Source: Alginatibacterium sediminis (GTDB taxonomy: Bacteria; Pseudomonadota; Gammaproteobacteria; Enterobacterales; Celerinatantimonadaceae). From it: DNA of 64,000 nt. Position numbers and translations under genes: made by a program. The notes under the pieces were generated by a model. The model was not told where the DNA came from. It ran no database searches and was given only the letters and a program-made list of their open reading frames with translations. The stretch's first letter is position 1, and the number at the start of each line of letters is the position of its first letter. Shown here in pieces: positions 26,802-36,549 of this stretch. The DNA lies in assembly GCF_003610775.1 (NCBI RefSeq), contig NZ_RAQO01000010.1:58871-122870 (forward strand). Reading direction: 5' to 3'.

Positions 26802-28499
26802 TTATGCCGATAGCCACATCGCTTGATATGGAGCTAAAGTTGTTACGCTGGTTATTTTTTGCTGGCTAAGTAAATCCTGACTTAAGCCGGGTAGTAATAA
26901 GCGGGTGTCGAAATCAAGGCTTTGATTGCTGATATTCACCACAACAGCAACGCTTTCATCGCGTACCAGACTCACAACCCGCGAGTCTGTTTTGACAATG
27001 CGTTGTGATGCACTGGGCGCGAAAGCCGCGAGTGTCTTTCGTGTGCCCAATAGCTGCTTAAATCTAGCCAGTACTCGGCTGCGCTGAGAGTCAACATCCT
27101 TGAGTTCATCTTGTAATTGATCTACTGATAATTGGGCGCGGTTAATGGCTCGGTTGTAGCCGTGTCGCTCTAGGCCTTCAAGGTCGCTTTCAGAGCCCAA
27201 TAAGCTATGAATATATATGCCAGGCACTCCGGCTAGAGAAACTAAAATGGTTTGAGCAGCCATAAAACGATCAATATTGGTCGACATAGAAGCTTGTTTA
27301 TCAGCAACTGCATTGAAATAGTTAATATTGAGCTCGTAGGGGCTTTGAGTACCATCACCGTTGTCTTTGTATGAAACTCGTCCTTGATTAGCATCGACAA
27401 CATCTAGTAAATGTTGAACTTCACTAGGGTTCAAAATACCTTCGACTGGTCGCACGCCGATGCCATCATGTGAAGAAAGGAAATTAAAGAAAGTCGTGGA
27501 CGCGGAGCAAGCATCTAGGCTGCTCATCCAAGCGACTATTTTATCACTATTGCCAGTTTGCAAGGTATGCATGGTTAGTGGTGGTAGAGGAAATTGATAA
27601 ACCATGTGCGCTTCGTTAAAACCATTGCCAAAGTAACTAATATTGTCTTGGTGAGGGACGTTGGTTTCGGTAATTAGTTTGACTTGCGGGGCAAGCGCGT
27701 CGAGCACTGCACGCATGGCTTGGACTAACGCATGAGTTTGTGGCAGGTGAATGCATGGGGTTGATAATTCTTTCCACATAAAACCAATCGCGTCTAGGCG
27801 AATGTAACGCGCACCTTGTTCAACATAATAAAGTAATAGTTCAACAACTTTGGCAAACAGGGCTGGAGAGCGATAATTAAGATCGATTTGATCGCTGCTA
27901 AACGTTGTCCAAACATGCTTAAGGCCGCGGCTTGTTTCAAAGGCACTTAAAAGTGGTAAGGCTCGTGGCCGGGTGACACTTCCATAATTGAGCTGAGGGT
28001 CTGCTTCTAAGAAAAAGTCCTGATATTCTTCTGAGCCCTCCAGATAACCTTGAAACCAATTACTGGATTGAGAGATATGATTAATCACGGCGTCTAACAT
28101 TAAGTCATAATCAGCTGACAACGCTCTAACGTCCTCCCAGCCTCCAAGTTCTGAATTGATTTCCCAATAATCGATGACAGAGAATCCATCGTCGGAGGTG
28201 AAAGGGTAGCAAGGCAGAAGGTGTACAGCAGAGATTTCATGCTGGGTGTGCTGGTTTAAGAACATGCGCAAGGTATGCAACGGCGCCTCACCGTCTTTCT
28301 TGATAGAGTCCCCGTAACTTATCAGCATGATGTCGTTTTGGTCTAAAGAGAGCTTTTGAGGCTTGGTGATGCTAAAAGCATTGGCTTTGCTAATTAAGCT
28401 TGGGACTAAGCTTTTAAGCTGGGCGGGCGAATAAACGCCAGCCAGAATTTGCTGTAGGTCTTTGCTTAGTGTCGCCATTGACGTATCAATTGCTGGCAT
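26802..28499 (-). CDS. GH13 subfamily 18 glucoside phosphorylase
   Basis: A 565-residue enzyme of the sucrose phosphorylase group. Catalytic nucleophile in YIRLDAIGFMWKE, acid/base Glu in LITETNVPHQDN, and transition-state Asp in LSSHDGIG are all present. It cleaves an alpha-glucoside with phosphate to glucose-1-phosphate. Within GH13_18, acceptors include fructose, glycerol and glycerate; E. coli YcjM, in a similar ABC operon, uses glucosylglycerate. A mannosylglycerate locus with glycerate kinase 6-15 kb away favours glucosylglycerate here, but sucrose and glucosylglycerol remain possible. Start at 28499 has AAGGG eight bases upstream; the frame stays open to 28610 with no better site. Confidence 0.85.
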   Translation of the reverse strand: MPAIDTSMATLSKDLQQILAGVYSPAQLKSLVPSLISKANAFSITKPQKLSLDQNDIMLISYGDSIKKDGEAPLHTLRMFLNQHTQHEISAVHLLPCYPFTSDDGFSVIDYWEINSELGGWEDVRALSADYDLMLDAVINHISQSSNWFQGYLEGSEEYQDFFLEADPQLNYGSVTRPRALPLLSAFETSRGLKHVWTTFSSDQIDLNYRSPALFAKVVELLLYYVEQGARYIRLDAIGFMWKELSTPCIHLPQTHALVQAMRAVLDALAPQVKLITETNVPHQDNISYFGNGFNEAHMVYQFPLPPLTMHTLQTGNSDKIVAWMSSLDACSASTTFFNFLSSHDGIGVRPVEGILNPSEVQHLLDVVDANQGRVSYKDNGDGTQSPYELNINYFNAVADKQASMSTNIDRFMAAQTILVSLAGVPGIYIHSLLGSESDLEGLERHGYNRAINRAQLSVDQLQDELKDVDSQRSRVLARFKQLLGTRKTLAAFAPSASQRIVKTDSRVVSLVRDESVAVVVNISNQSLDFDTRLLLPGLSQDLLSQQKITSVTTLAPYQAMWLSA

Positions 28500-28517
28500 T
28501 GATGAATCCCTTATGTA

Positions 28518-28531
28518 CAAAACCGGTTTTG
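28518..28531. promoter_or_regulatory. LacI-type operator O1
   Basis: A perfect 14-bp palindrome, CAAAACCGGTTTTG, lies 18 bp upstream of the phosphorylase ATG, with the central CG expected of LacI-family sites. The likely ligand is the LacI protein encoded in the same operon. Confidence 0.75.
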
Positions 28532-28542
28532 GTGTTAACTCT

Positions 28543-28569
28543 AAAAAAACGGGAGCAATCCCCGTTCTT
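28543..28569 (-). terminator. Hairpin-U-tract in the phosphorylase leader, possible attenuator
   Basis: Read on the minus strand, AACGGG pairs with CCCGTT across a 7-nt loop, extended by wobble and A-T pairs, and is followed at once by a run of seven T. This is the form of an intrinsic terminator, placed upstream of the operon's first gene. It could be a leader attenuator or could block transcription coming from elsewhere. Confidence 0.55.
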
Positions 28570-28632
28570 GAATAAAATTGATATATAAGATTAAAAAACA
28601 AACTAAGCATAGACCAGTGTCAGGGCAATTAA

Positions 28633-28648
28633 GCCGATCTGGATCACA
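28633..28648. promoter_or_regulatory. Probable CRP site between divergent arms
   Basis: On the minus strand TGTGATCCAGATCGGC matches the consensus TGTGA-N6-TCACA in the left half and the core but not in the right half. Position between the divergent genes suits catabolite control. Confidence 0.4.
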
Positions 28649-28661
28649 AATACACAAAATC

Positions 28662-28674
28662 CAAACCGGTTTTG
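28662..28674. promoter_or_regulatory. LacI-type operator O2
   Basis: CAAACCGGTTTTG is a second copy of the O1 sequence (10-bp perfect core AAACCGGTTT). It overlaps the -35 box of the putative promoter for the plus-strand glycosyltransferase gene. Centre-to-centre distance to O1 is about 143 bp, compatible with looping. Confidence 0.72.
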
Positions 28675-28700
28675 AAAAGAACGTGAGCCATCTCTTAAAT
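28672..28700 (+). promoter_or_regulatory. Putative sigma-70 promoter for the glycosyltransferase arm
   Basis: TTGAAA and TTAAAT spaced by 17 bp, about 80 bp upstream of the start codon. The -35 box overlaps O2, giving a simple repression geometry. Confidence 0.42.
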
Positions 28701-28779
28701 CTACTAATGTTTATTATTCGAGGCGTTTCAAAGGCACTACTATCGCAAGCATCGAAATCATTTTAGGTCATTGAACCCT

Positions 28780-30120
28780 ATGAACATATTACTCGCACAT
28801 TTTCGTGTCGGCGAAACTGACGGCGTTTCACTCGAAATGGATAAGTGGAAATGGGCATTGCAGAAATTGGGCCACCAGGTGTTCTACTTAGCAGGAAGTG
28901 CCGGTAGTTGTGAGGCTGAAATGGTTCCGCAGTTGCACTATTTGGACCCATTTAACGACACGATTATTCACAATGCCTATGTAGAACGCTGTGACTTTAA
29001 CAGTGACGATGATTTACTAATCGCAATCGAACAACAAGCCAAGCTAATTGCATCCGGCATAAGTGAGGTAATTACCCGGCTTAACATCGATATAGTTGTG
29101 CCCAATAATATGTGGTCCTTGGGCTATCACCTACCTGCTGCACTTGGATTATTGCAGGCGGTTGAGCAAACCCAAACTCGAGTTGTTTGCCACCATCATG
29201 ACTTTCATTGGGAACGCGTGAAATATTCGCAACCGACAGGCCCTGGTGTTGCTAAACTTTTGGAAACTCATTTCCCTCCCAAAAATCCGCTGGTACAGCA
29301 CTGTGTGATTAATCGTATTGCGCAACATGAGCTTATGCAGCGTCGTGGTATTGAGGCTACTGTCGTGCCTAACGTCTTTGATTTTGCCGGTAGTGATTGG
29401 CGTATTGATGATTACAACAGCGATCTAAGACAGCGCTTTGGAATTCGCCCTAACGATGTCATGTTTTTACAAGCCACCCGTGTCGTTGCTAGAAAAGGTA
29501 TAGAGCTGGCGATCGATTTACTCGCTCAGCTTAACTCTCGGCGACAAGAATTTGTGGGTAAAACGCTTTATAACGCTCAGACGTTTGAGCAAGATAGCCG
29601 CTTTGTTTTATGCTTTGCAGGACTGTGCGAAGAACCTGCATATTTAACTAAATTGCTCAATAAAGCCCAAGTACTTGGCGTGGAGTTAGTGATTATGAGT
29701 GACGCTGTTGAGCACTCTCGTGATATACGTGATGGCCAAAACGTTTATTCATTGTGGGACGTGTATACGCAGGCCGATATGATTACGTACCCTAGTTTAC
29801 TCGAAGGCTGGGGCAATCAGTTTCTTGAAGGTTTAGTAGCAAAACTCCCGATGGCTGTTTATCGCTATCCGGTATATGACTTAGACATAAACGACTACAA
29901 ATTTAATATCATAGATCTCGGTAGGCAGCACCAAATTGATGAGCAAGGTTTGGCTTACATCGATCCACAGCAAACCGCAACTGCTGTTCATGAAACCATC
30001 AAGTACTTATTTGATGCACAATACCGTAAAGAAATGGTCAATCAGAACTACAATATTGGGGAAAAAGCCTTATCATATACGGCATTACGAACCTTATTAG
30101 CCAAGGTCTTTGCTAGATGA
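28780..30120 (+). CDS. GT4-family glycosyltransferase, possibly mannosylglucosylglycerate synthase-like
   Basis: A 446-residue GT-B enzyme. N-terminal [20 protein letters not shown] is the acceptor-side Rossmann start. The C-terminal half has [17 protein letters not shown] and [14 protein letters not shown], the E-x7-E-type nucleotide-sugar motif of retaining GT4 enzymes. [10 protein letters not shown] is notable in the middle. ATG at 28780 is used; a TTG at 28771 has poor spacing. Its stop overlaps the next start (ATGA). GT4 enzymes that add mannose to glucosylglycerate are known in Petrotoga; a similar activity would fit the phosphorylase and mannosylglycerate genes nearby but is inferred. 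Confidence 0.75.
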   Translation: MNILLAHFRVGETDGVSLEMDKWKWALQKLGHQVFYLAGSAGSCEAEMVPQLHYLDPFNDTIIHNAYVERCDFNSDDDLLIAIEQQAKLIASGISEVITRLNIDIVVPNNMWSLGYHLPAALGLLQAVEQTQTRVVCHHHDFHWERVKYSQPTGPGVAKLLETHFPPKNPLVQHCVINRIAQHELMQRRGIEATVVPNVFDFAGSDWRIDDYNSDLRQRFGIRPNDVMFLQATRVVARKGIELAIDLLAQLNSRRQEFVGKTLYNAQTFEQDSRFVLCFAGLCEEPAYLTKLLNKAQVLGVELVIMSDAVEHSRDIRDGQNVYSLWDVYTQADMITYPSLLEGWGNQFLEGLVAKLPMAVYRYPVYDLDINDYKFNIIDLGRQHQIDEQGLAYIDPQQTATAVHETIKYLFDAQYRKEMVNQNYNIGEKALSYTALRTLLAKVFAR

Positions 30121-31481
30121 AAGAATTAAGTTGTTTTAAAGCCTACGATATACGCGGTAAGTTAGGCTCCGAGTTAGATGTAGAAGTTGCGTACCGTATT
30201 GGACGCGCCTTTGGACAATTGCTTAAACCCAAATCGGTTGTCTTGGGTGGCGATATTCGTCATTCCTCACTTGATTTAAAAGCAGCGGTTGGCGAAGGCT
30301 TGCAAGATGCTGGAGTCGATGTCATTGATTTGGGGATGACGGGCACTGAAGAAATCTATTTCGCTACTCAGGCACTAGGCCTAGATGGCGGTATAGAGAT
30401 TACTGCCAGCCATAATCCAATTGACTATAATGGTATGAAGTTAGTCGGTAAAGATGCGCGTCCAATCAGTGGAGATAGTGGTTTATTCGATATCAAGACG
30501 CTCGCGCAAAGTGGCGAGTTTGAACAAGTTAACGTGCGGGGTAACTACGCCACTCAAGACAACCTTGCCCCTTATATCGAACATCTCCTTACATATATAG
30601 ATGCCTCACAAATAACTCCGCTTAAATTGGTGGTTAACTCTGGTAATGGCGCTGCTGGCCATGTTGTTGACGCTTTAGAGGCGCAATTTATAGCCCGTGG
30701 TATTCCGATTGAATTTATTAAGCTGCACCACCAAGCCGATGGGGATTTTCCTAATGGTATTCCCAACCCATTGCTGGTTGAAAACCGTAGTTCAACTAGT
30801 GAAGCGGTATTAGCGCATAAAGCGGATATGGGGATAGCTTGGGATGGCGACTTTGACCGCTGTTTTTTGTTCGATGAACAAGGGCGATTCATTGAAGGCT
30901 ACTACATTGTAGGTTTACTGGCTGAGGCTTTTTTGCAAAAAACACCGGGAGCAAAAATAATTCATGACCCTCGTTTAACTTGGAATAGCATTGATATTGT
31001 TGAACAAAATGGTGGCAAAGCTATTGTTTCGAAGACTGGGCACGCGTTTATCAAAGAGCGTATGCGTTCTGAAGATGCCGTATACGGCGGCGAAATGAGC
31101 GCTCATCACTATTTTCGTGATTTTGGGTATTGCGATAGCGGTATGATCCCATGGTTGTTGGTTGCTGAACTCTTGTGTCGCAAGCAATGTAATTTGTCGT
31201 CTTTGGTTGCCGATCGCATTGCTAAGTTCCCCTCGTCTGGGGAAATAAACCTGAAGCTTGATGAGCCTTCAGTATCAATAGAAAAAGTCTATCAGCGCTA
31301 TAGTAAACTAAGTTTGAGTATGGATCGTATTGACGGCTTAAGTATGGAGTTTGAAGATTGGCGCTTTAACTTACGTAGCTCAAATACAGAGCCCGTGGTT
31401 CGTTTGAATGTTGAAAGCCGCGCCAATAACGCACTAATGTTGGCTAAAACTCAAGATATCCTTGAACTTCTAAAGTCTTAA
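30117..31481 (+). CDS. Phosphomannomutase/phosphoglucomutase
   Basis: A 454-residue alpha-D-phosphohexomutase. Phosphoserine loop [13 protein letters not shown] (about residues 94-106), metal loop DGDFDR (about 242), sugar loop [14 protein letters not shown] and phosphate loop [13 protein letters not shown]. The class interconverts hexose-1- and hexose-6-phosphates. It is translationally coupled to the GT4 gene. It can link glucose-1-phosphate from the phosphorylase to glycolysis, or supply mannose-1-phosphate for GDP-mannose. Sequence does not settle glucose versus mannose preference. Confidence 0.9.
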   Translation: MKELSCFKAYDIRGKLGSELDVEVAYRIGRAFGQLLKPKSVVLGGDIRHSSLDLKAAVGEGLQDAGVDVIDLGMTGTEEIYFATQALGLDGGIEITASHNPIDYNGMKLVGKDARPISGDSGLFDIKTLAQSGEFEQVNVRGNYATQDNLAPYIEHLLTYIDASQITPLKLVVNSGNGAAGHVVDALEAQFIARGIPIEFIKLHHQADGDFPNGIPNPLLVENRSSTSEAVLAHKADMGIAWDGDFDRCFLFDEQGRFIEGYYIVGLLAEAFLQKTPGAKIIHDPRLTWNSIDIVEQNGGKAIVSKTGHAFIKERMRSEDAVYGGEMSAHHYFRDFGYCDSGMIPWLLVAELLCRKQCNLSSLVADRIAKFPSSGEINLKLDEPSVSIEKVYQRYSKLSLSMDRIDGLSMEFEDWRFNLRSSNTEPVVRLNVESRANNALMLAKTQDILELLKS

Positions 31482-31503
31482 ATTCGTCGAAGGGCAAGTT
31501 ATA

Positions 31504-31995
31504 TTGTTTAGAAAAGTCCTAATTTTTGGCAACTCTGGCTCGGGTAAATCTACTCTAGCCAGAAGATTGAGTACTGAACAAAACTTGGTTCATTTGGACT
31601 TGGATACTTTGGCCTGGAAACAAGGTGAGGCGGTGATTCGAGCACCATTAGCTGAGTCAGAAAAGACCATTCATAATTTTATGAATGGTAACACCGCTTG
31701 GGTCATTGAAGGCTGCTATGCGGACTTACTCACTATCGCACTGCCGTTTGCAACGGATATCATTTATTTAAACTTACCCATACCGATATGCATAAAAAAT
31801 GCAAAAATGCGGGAATGGGAACCGCACAAATACCAATCCAAAGCAGCTCAAGATCAAAACCTAAACATGCTTATTGAATGGATTTCTCAGTATGATGAAC
31901 GCAGCGATACCTTTTCTAAAACGGCGCACCTGCAGTTATATAATTGTTTTGACGGGCCCAAACAAATGCTAACGCGAAATTTATGTAATCGTTAG
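31504..31995 (+). CDS. P-loop nucleotide kinase-like protein
   Basis: A 163-residue protein with Walker A IFGNSGSGKSTLARRL, LDLDTLAWKQG (the acidic pair used for substrate or Mg) and AWVIEGCYADL. It belongs to the adenylate kinase/AAA_18-like P-loop group often annotated as FlaR or topology-modulation homologues. The start is TTG with GAAGGG eight bases upstream; no in-frame ATG fits. Only 22 bp separate it from the mutase stop, so it may be a third cistron of that arm. Substrate unknown. Confidence 0.75.
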   Translation: MFRKVLIFGNSGSGKSTLARRLSTEQNLVHLDLDTLAWKQGEAVIRAPLAESEKTIHNFMNGNTAWVIEGCYADLLTIALPFATDIIYLNLPIPICIKNAKMREWEPHKYQSKAAQDQNLNMLIEWISQYDERSDTFSKTAHLQLYNCFDGPKQMLTRNLCNR

Positions 31996-32295
31996 TTTTC
32001 TGTCGTATTAAACGCAATACCCAACGTTGGAAGCCATCACCATTATTAGCATCCTTGCTTTATGCCTCGGAGTTGATTCGATAAATTGGTCATAAATAAT
32101 AACCTTCCCTAATATCCAAATACTGCGCTAATCGGTCCTTGGTTTCTCCTTAGCTTCAGGCATGGTAAAGGTGAATCACAAAAGCCATAAAAAGAAGGAC
32201 TAAAACCTTAAAGTACGACTAAAGACTGACGTATGCCATTTGAAAAATGTGGGTATTCATATACCTTTATCAGCAACTCCCTCTAGCCAGAAGAA
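31996..32295. other. 300-bp gap upstream of aspA
   Basis: No gene is visible. The region must hold the aspA-dcu promoter and the end of the preceding transcript. I see only half-matches to FNR (TTGAT at 32073) and CRP sites (GGTGAATCACA near 32170), neither good enough to call, and no strong terminator. Confidence 0.4.
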
Positions 32296-33735
32296 ATGCG
32301 AATGAATAGCTCACCAACCCCCCAATTTCGCCAAGAAGAAGATCTGCTTGGAAGTTTAGATATTCCTGTTGATGCTTACTACGGTGTACATACCCAGCGC
32401 GCGATCAACAACTTTGATATTAGTACTCAAACGATTAGTGATTTCCCCGAATTTATTTTGGGTATGGTGATAACCAAAAAAGCCGCAGCCTTGGCTAATG
32501 GAGAATTGGGCACGGTACCTGATGATGTAGCTAAGGCAATTGTTGCAGCGTGCGACTATATATTTGAAAACCGAAGCCATCTAGATCAATTCAAAATTGA
32601 TGTTTTTCAAGGAGGGGCAGGTACCTCGGTGAATATGAATACCAATGAGGTGATTGCCAATGTCGCCTTAGAGCTAATGGGCGAGGCAAAAGGGAACTAT
32701 GACATTATTAGCCCTAACGATCATGTTAACAAAAGCCAGTCGACCAATGATGCTTATCCAACTGGTTTTCGAGTTGCGAGTTTTTACTACATAAATCAGC
32801 TTTTGGAAGACGTAGAACTATTATCCGACGCATTTTTCAAGAAAAGTGATGCGTTTAAAGATGTGCTTAAAATGGGCCGTACCCAATTGCAAGATGCGGT
32901 TCCTATGACCTTAGGCCAAGAGTTTAGAGCCTTTGCTGTAACGATAAAAGAAGAGCTGAAAAGCATACGCATGGCACAAAGCTTATTATTAGAAGTAAAC
33001 CTTGGTGCAACAGCCATTGGCACTGGTTTGAATACGCATCAAGGCTACTCAAACTTAGCGATTGGTAAACTAGCAGAGATTACCAAGTGGCCATTTGTTC
33101 CGGCTGAAGATTTGGTTGAAGCGACCTCAGATTGCGGGGCTTACGTGATGCTATCGGGTGCTTTAAAGCGCTGCGCGGTGAAGTTGTCAAAAGTGTGTAA
33201 TGATTTGCGTTTGCTCAGTTCTGGACCGCGCGCGGGATTTAATGAAATCAATTTACCTGAGATGCAAGCCGGTAGCTCGATTATGCCAGCGAAGGTTAAT
33301 CCCGTGATCCCTGAAGTGGTCAATCAAGTCTGCTTTAAAGTGTGTGGTAATGATTTAACCATCGCCATGGCAGCTGAAGCTGGTCAGTTACAGCTCAATG
33401 TGATGGAGCCTGTGATCGCCCAGTCATTGTTTGAGTCTATCCACCTGTTAGAAAAAGCCTGTGTTGCACTTAAAGAAAAGTGTGTCGACGGCATCACAGC
33501 CAATGCTGATGTATGCATGAGTTATGTTGAAAACTCAATCGGACTGGTTACCTTCCTTAACCCATTTATAGGCCACCACAATGGCGATAAAGTTGGGCGG
33601 ATCTGTGCTCAAAGCGGTAAAACGGTGCGTGAAGTTGTATTAGAGCTACAACTGTTGAGTGAAGATGAAATCGATAAGATCCTTTCGGTCGAAAACCTTA
33701 AAAATCCTAAATATACGGCTAAGCTGTTTAAATAA
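32296..33735 (+). CDS. aspA: Aspartate ammonia-lyase
   Basis: A 479-residue enzyme of the fumarase/aspartase superfamily that converts L-aspartate to fumarate and ammonia. The signature loop [11 protein letters not shown] (about residues 325-336) is intact, as are [22 protein letters not shown] and [13 protein letters not shown]. AspA-type rather than FumC or ArgH by length and N-terminal motif. ATG at 32296 or 32302; both lie after AGAAG. It heads an aspA-dcu operon. Confidence 0.94.
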   Translation: MRMNSSPTPQFRQEEDLLGSLDIPVDAYYGVHTQRAINNFDISTQTISDFPEFILGMVITKKAAALANGELGTVPDDVAKAIVAACDYIFENRSHLDQFKIDVFQGGAGTSVNMNTNEVIANVALELMGEAKGNYDIISPNDHVNKSQSTNDAYPTGFRVASFYYINQLLEDVELLSDAFFKKSDAFKDVLKMGRTQLQDAVPMTLGQEFRAFAVTIKEELKSIRMAQSLLLEVNLGATAIGTGLNTHQGYSNLAIGKLAEITKWPFVPAEDLVEATSDCGAYVMLSGALKRCAVKLSKVCNDLRLLSSGPRAGFNEINLPEMQAGSSIMPAKVNPVIPEVVNQVCFKVCGNDLTIAMAAEAGQLQLNVMEPVIAQSLFESIHLLEKACVALKEKCVDGITANADVCMSYVENSIGLVTFLNPFIGHHNGDKVGRICAQSGKTVREVVLELQLLSEDEIDKILSVENLKNPKYTAKLFK

Positions 33736-33756
33736 ACTGATAATTGGAGTCAAACG

Positions 33757-35061
33757 ATGTTAATCATCGAGTTTGCTGTTGTACTTATGTCAATCTACCT
33801 GGGCGCTCGCCTTGGTGGGATTGGGATCGGATTTGCGGGTGGTATGGGTGTGCTCGCCTTAACCTTGGTGTTGGGCCTAGAACCGGGCACCGTTCCTGTC
33901 GATGTCATCCTGATTATTATGTCGGTCATTGCGGCTATTGCGTCTATGCAAGTGGCTGGTGGGCTGCATTATCTGGTCGAAATCGCGGAGCGAATTTTAC
34001 GTCGAAACCCTAAACAAATTACCTTTTGGGCCCCTGTTGTCACTTATGTAATGACTTTACTTGCGGGAACCGGACATACGGCATTTTCAACCTTGCCAGT
34101 GATTGCCGAAGTATCCAAAGATGCTGGAGTTCGTCCCTCGCGCCCATTAAGTATTGCGGTCATTGCATCGCAAATTGCAATTACAGCGTCGCCTATCTCT
34201 GCTGCGGTAGTGCTGCTAAGTGGCATGCTTGAGACAAGTCATTCGGTGGACTACCTGCAATTGCTTGCTATTGCCATACCTTCAACCTTTCTAGCGTGTA
34301 TGGTGGGAGCTTTTGTCGCGCAACGCCTTGGTTTAGAACTGGCGGACGATCCTATCTATCAGCAGCGACTTAAAGATGGTTTGGTGACGACCGACAGCGC
34401 CGATAAAAAAGAACTGCCGGTGCATGCCAAGCGTTCAGTTTGGATTTTTTTAGCCAGTATTGTTGCTGTAGTTGCCTATGCCACCGCAATTAGTCCCTTA
34501 GTGGGACTGATTGAAGACCCAAGTTTGCCGCGTAACGAAGCCATTATGGTGTTTATGCTCAGTGCCGCGACCTTGATTGTGATGAACTGTAAAATCAATA
34601 CTGCTGAGATAGTCAATGCGGCGACTTTTAAGTCTGGTATGAGCGCCTGTGTTTGTGTTTTGGGTGTTGCTTGGCTGGGGGATACCTTTGTCTCCGCACA
34701 CATTGACGAAATCAAAGAACTCGCAGGTACCATTTTGCAACAGTACTCGTGGATGCTGGCCATTATCCTGTTTTTTGCATCTATGCTTTTATATTCACAA
34801 GCAGCAACTACGGCGGCGTTAATGCCAACAGCAATTGCATTAGGTGTTAGTCCAGAAGCCGCTATCGCTTCCTTTGCCGCGGTGAGTGCTTTGTTTGTTC
34901 TACCTACTTATCCAACGCTCATTGCAGCGGTTGAAATGGATGACACGGGCTCCACGCGAATTGGACAGTACGTATTTAATCATCCGTTTATGATCCCTGG
35001 ACTGGTCACCATCACTGCTAGTGTATGCCTTGGTTTCCTATTTGCGGGTGTCATTCTATAG
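33757..35061 (+). CDS. dcuA: Anaerobic C4-dicarboxylate antiporter, DcuA/DcuB
   Basis: A 434-residue membrane protein of the Dcu family, with about ten to twelve helices and motifs GARLGGIGIGFAGGMGVLAL, LAGTGHTAFSTLPVIAEV and SQIAITASPISAAVV. It exchanges fumarate or aspartate for succinate. Lying 21 bp after aspA it forms the classic pair in which imported aspartate becomes fumarate. DcuA and DcuB cannot be separated with certainty here; proximity to aspA favours DcuA. Confidence 0.9.
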   Translation: MLIIEFAVVLMSIYLGARLGGIGIGFAGGMGVLALTLVLGLEPGTVPVDVILIIMSVIAAIASMQVAGGLHYLVEIAERILRRNPKQITFWAPVVTYVMTLLAGTGHTAFSTLPVIAEVSKDAGVRPSRPLSIAVIASQIAITASPISAAVVLLSGMLETSHSVDYLQLLAIAIPSTFLACMVGAFVAQRLGLELADDPIYQQRLKDGLVTTDSADKKELPVHAKRSVWIFLASIVAVVAYATAISPLVGLIEDPSLPRNEAIMVFMLSAATLIVMNCKINTAEIVNAATFKSGMSACVCVLGVAWLGDTFVSAHIDEIKELAGTILQQYSWMLAIILFFASMLLYSQAATTAALMPTAIALGVSPEAAIASFAAVSALFVLPTYPTLIAAVEMDDTGSTRIGQYVFNHPFMIPGLVTITASVCLGFLFAGVIL

Positions 35062-35198
35062 CCTTGATTAATAGTGTTATTTGTCTTGGCTTCATGAGGG
35101 GCGTTAGCACTATTATGTAGTGAACCGACCGCACTATTGCTTTATATGCTATTGATCAATAGAACTCATATATTTAGCAGAAACTAGCCCTATATAGG

Positions 35199-35228
35199 TT
35201 CGAAAGCTGCGCAAATACAGCTTTCGAA
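35199..35228. terminator. Hairpin after dcuA
   Basis: Perfect 11-bp arms (TTCGAAAGCTG with CAGCTTTCGAA) with an 8-nt loop, 138 bp past the dcu stop and 61 bp before the next start. Weak T content follows. It may terminate the aspA-dcu transcript or act as an operator for the lyase gene. Confidence 0.5.
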
Positions 35229-35288
35229 ATTGTAACTTTATACATTTAGATCGAGACACATGTCCGATCCGTGTCTTGAGAGAACCGT

Positions 35289-36458
35289 ATGACTCATGAA
35301 TTAGATACCCTCATCAATCGCTATGGCACTGACAGTTTGAAATGGGATTACATGGAAAAGTGGCTCGGCGTAGCGAAAGGAGATGCCTTACCTAGTTGGG
35401 TCTCGGATTGGGATTTCAAAGCACCATCATTTATAACCCAGCCGCTCAAAGAACGAATTGACCACGGGGTGTTTGGCTATTCAGAACGCAGTGATGAATA
35501 TTTTAGTTCAGTTATCGACTGGTGGGCTACTCGACATCAAGTTGACTTAAGAAAAGAGTATTTCCACACTACGCCCGGAAGTATGCCTGCGATTGCAATG
35601 CTGATTGAAAGCTGGAGTAACGTTGGAGATCAGGTACTTGTTCTTAGTCCCGTGTATCACGCTTTTTATCGAACAATAGAACATACTAATCGTCAATTAG
35701 TTGTTTCCGCGCTCAATAATGAGGATGGATATTACACAATAGATTTTGAGCAACTAGAAACAAAACTTAAATCTGGGGTAAAGATTATGCTGTTTTGCAA
35801 TCCTCATAATCCCGGAGGTCGAGTTTGGACTCAAACAGAGGTTTTACGGGTCTGTGAGCTTTGCCATCAATATTCGACCTATTTAATTGTTGATGAAATA
35901 TGGGCTGACATCGTGTTCAGTGGGTATAAGTTCTATAGCTGCTTACGGGTGGCCCCGGTTCTTCAAAGCCAAATGGCGGTTTGTATTGCAGGTACCAAAA
36001 CCTTTGGCTTACCTTCTTTGCGTCTTACCAATACTATGATACCTAATCAACAGGAGGCGAAAGCCTTAAAATCGAAACTACTTGCGTACGGAATAGATGT
36101 CTATAGCGCTTTAAGTTTGATCGCGAATCAGAGCGCTTACCGAAATGGCCATCTTTGGCTTGAAGACACATTGAAGTATTTGGAAAACAATAATCAACTT
36201 CTGTTCGATTTTGTAGAGACTAATTTGACACGCGTTAGCTACCGAAAACAGGAGTCGACGTATTTGGCCTGGCTTGATTGCAGATTGTTAGGTTTGAGTG
36301 ATGATGAACTCGAGACACAAATTCATAAAGCAGGGGTTATCCCGACTATGGGTCATAGCTTTGGCGATCAAGGCCGTGGGTTTATCCGTTTAAATTTAGG
36401 CTGTCCGGCGTCAGTTTTGAATCAAAAACTATCTCGGCTTCATCGCGTTTTTATATAG
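35289..36458 (+). CDS. PatB/MalY-type aminotransferase, probable cystathionine beta-lyase
   Basis: A 389-residue fold-type I PLP enzyme. LPSWVSDWDFKAPSF, FCNPHNPGGRVWT, LIVDEIWADIVF and the PLP lysine in AGTKTFGLPSLR follow the MalY/PatB pattern; the C-terminal RLNLGCP holds the carboxylate-binding Arg. The family mainly cleaves C-S bonds of cystathionine or cysteine conjugates. Monocistronic, ending at a strong terminator, with no clear link to its neighbours. Confidence 0.85.
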   Translation: MTHELDTLINRYGTDSLKWDYMEKWLGVAKGDALPSWVSDWDFKAPSFITQPLKERIDHGVFGYSERSDEYFSSVIDWWATRHQVDLRKEYFHTTPGSMPAIAMLIESWSNVGDQVLVLSPVYHAFYRTIEHTNRQLVVSALNNEDGYYTIDFEQLETKLKSGVKIMLFCNPHNPGGRVWTQTEVLRVCELCHQYSTYLIVDEIWADIVFSGYKFYSCLRVAPVLQSQMAVCIAGTKTFGLPSLRLTNTMIPNQQEAKALKSKLLAYGIDVYSALSLIANQSAYRNGHLWLEDTLKYLENNNQLLFDFVETNLTRVSYRKQESTYLAWLDCRLLGLSDDELETQIHKAGVIPTMGHSFGDQGRGFIRLNLGCPASVLNQKLSRLHRVFI

Positions 36459-36501
36459 CCAGTCCAAGGTGTTGTCATTTATTCAACTAAATATTGGCGA
36501 T

Positions 36502-36529
36502 AAAGACTGGTGTAGGTGCACCAGTCTTT
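36502..36529. terminator. Bidirectional terminator
   Basis: Perfect 11-bp arms (AAAGACTGGTG with CACCAGTCTTT), 6-nt loop, between the convergent lyase and mngR-like genes. The flanking A/T bases give short U tracts in both directions. Confidence 0.85.
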
Positions 36530-36549
36530 GAGTTGCGCTTAAGCTATGC

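Noticed and set aside
32073..32086. FNR site upstream of aspA
   Set aside because: Only the TTGAT half matches; the right half reads TAAAT-like, so the site is not supported although anaerobic control of aspA-dcu is plausible.
33744..34013. An 89-codon plus-strand frame in dcuA
   Set aside because: It is rich in Cys, Trp and Arg and overlaps a clear Dcu-family protein in another frame.
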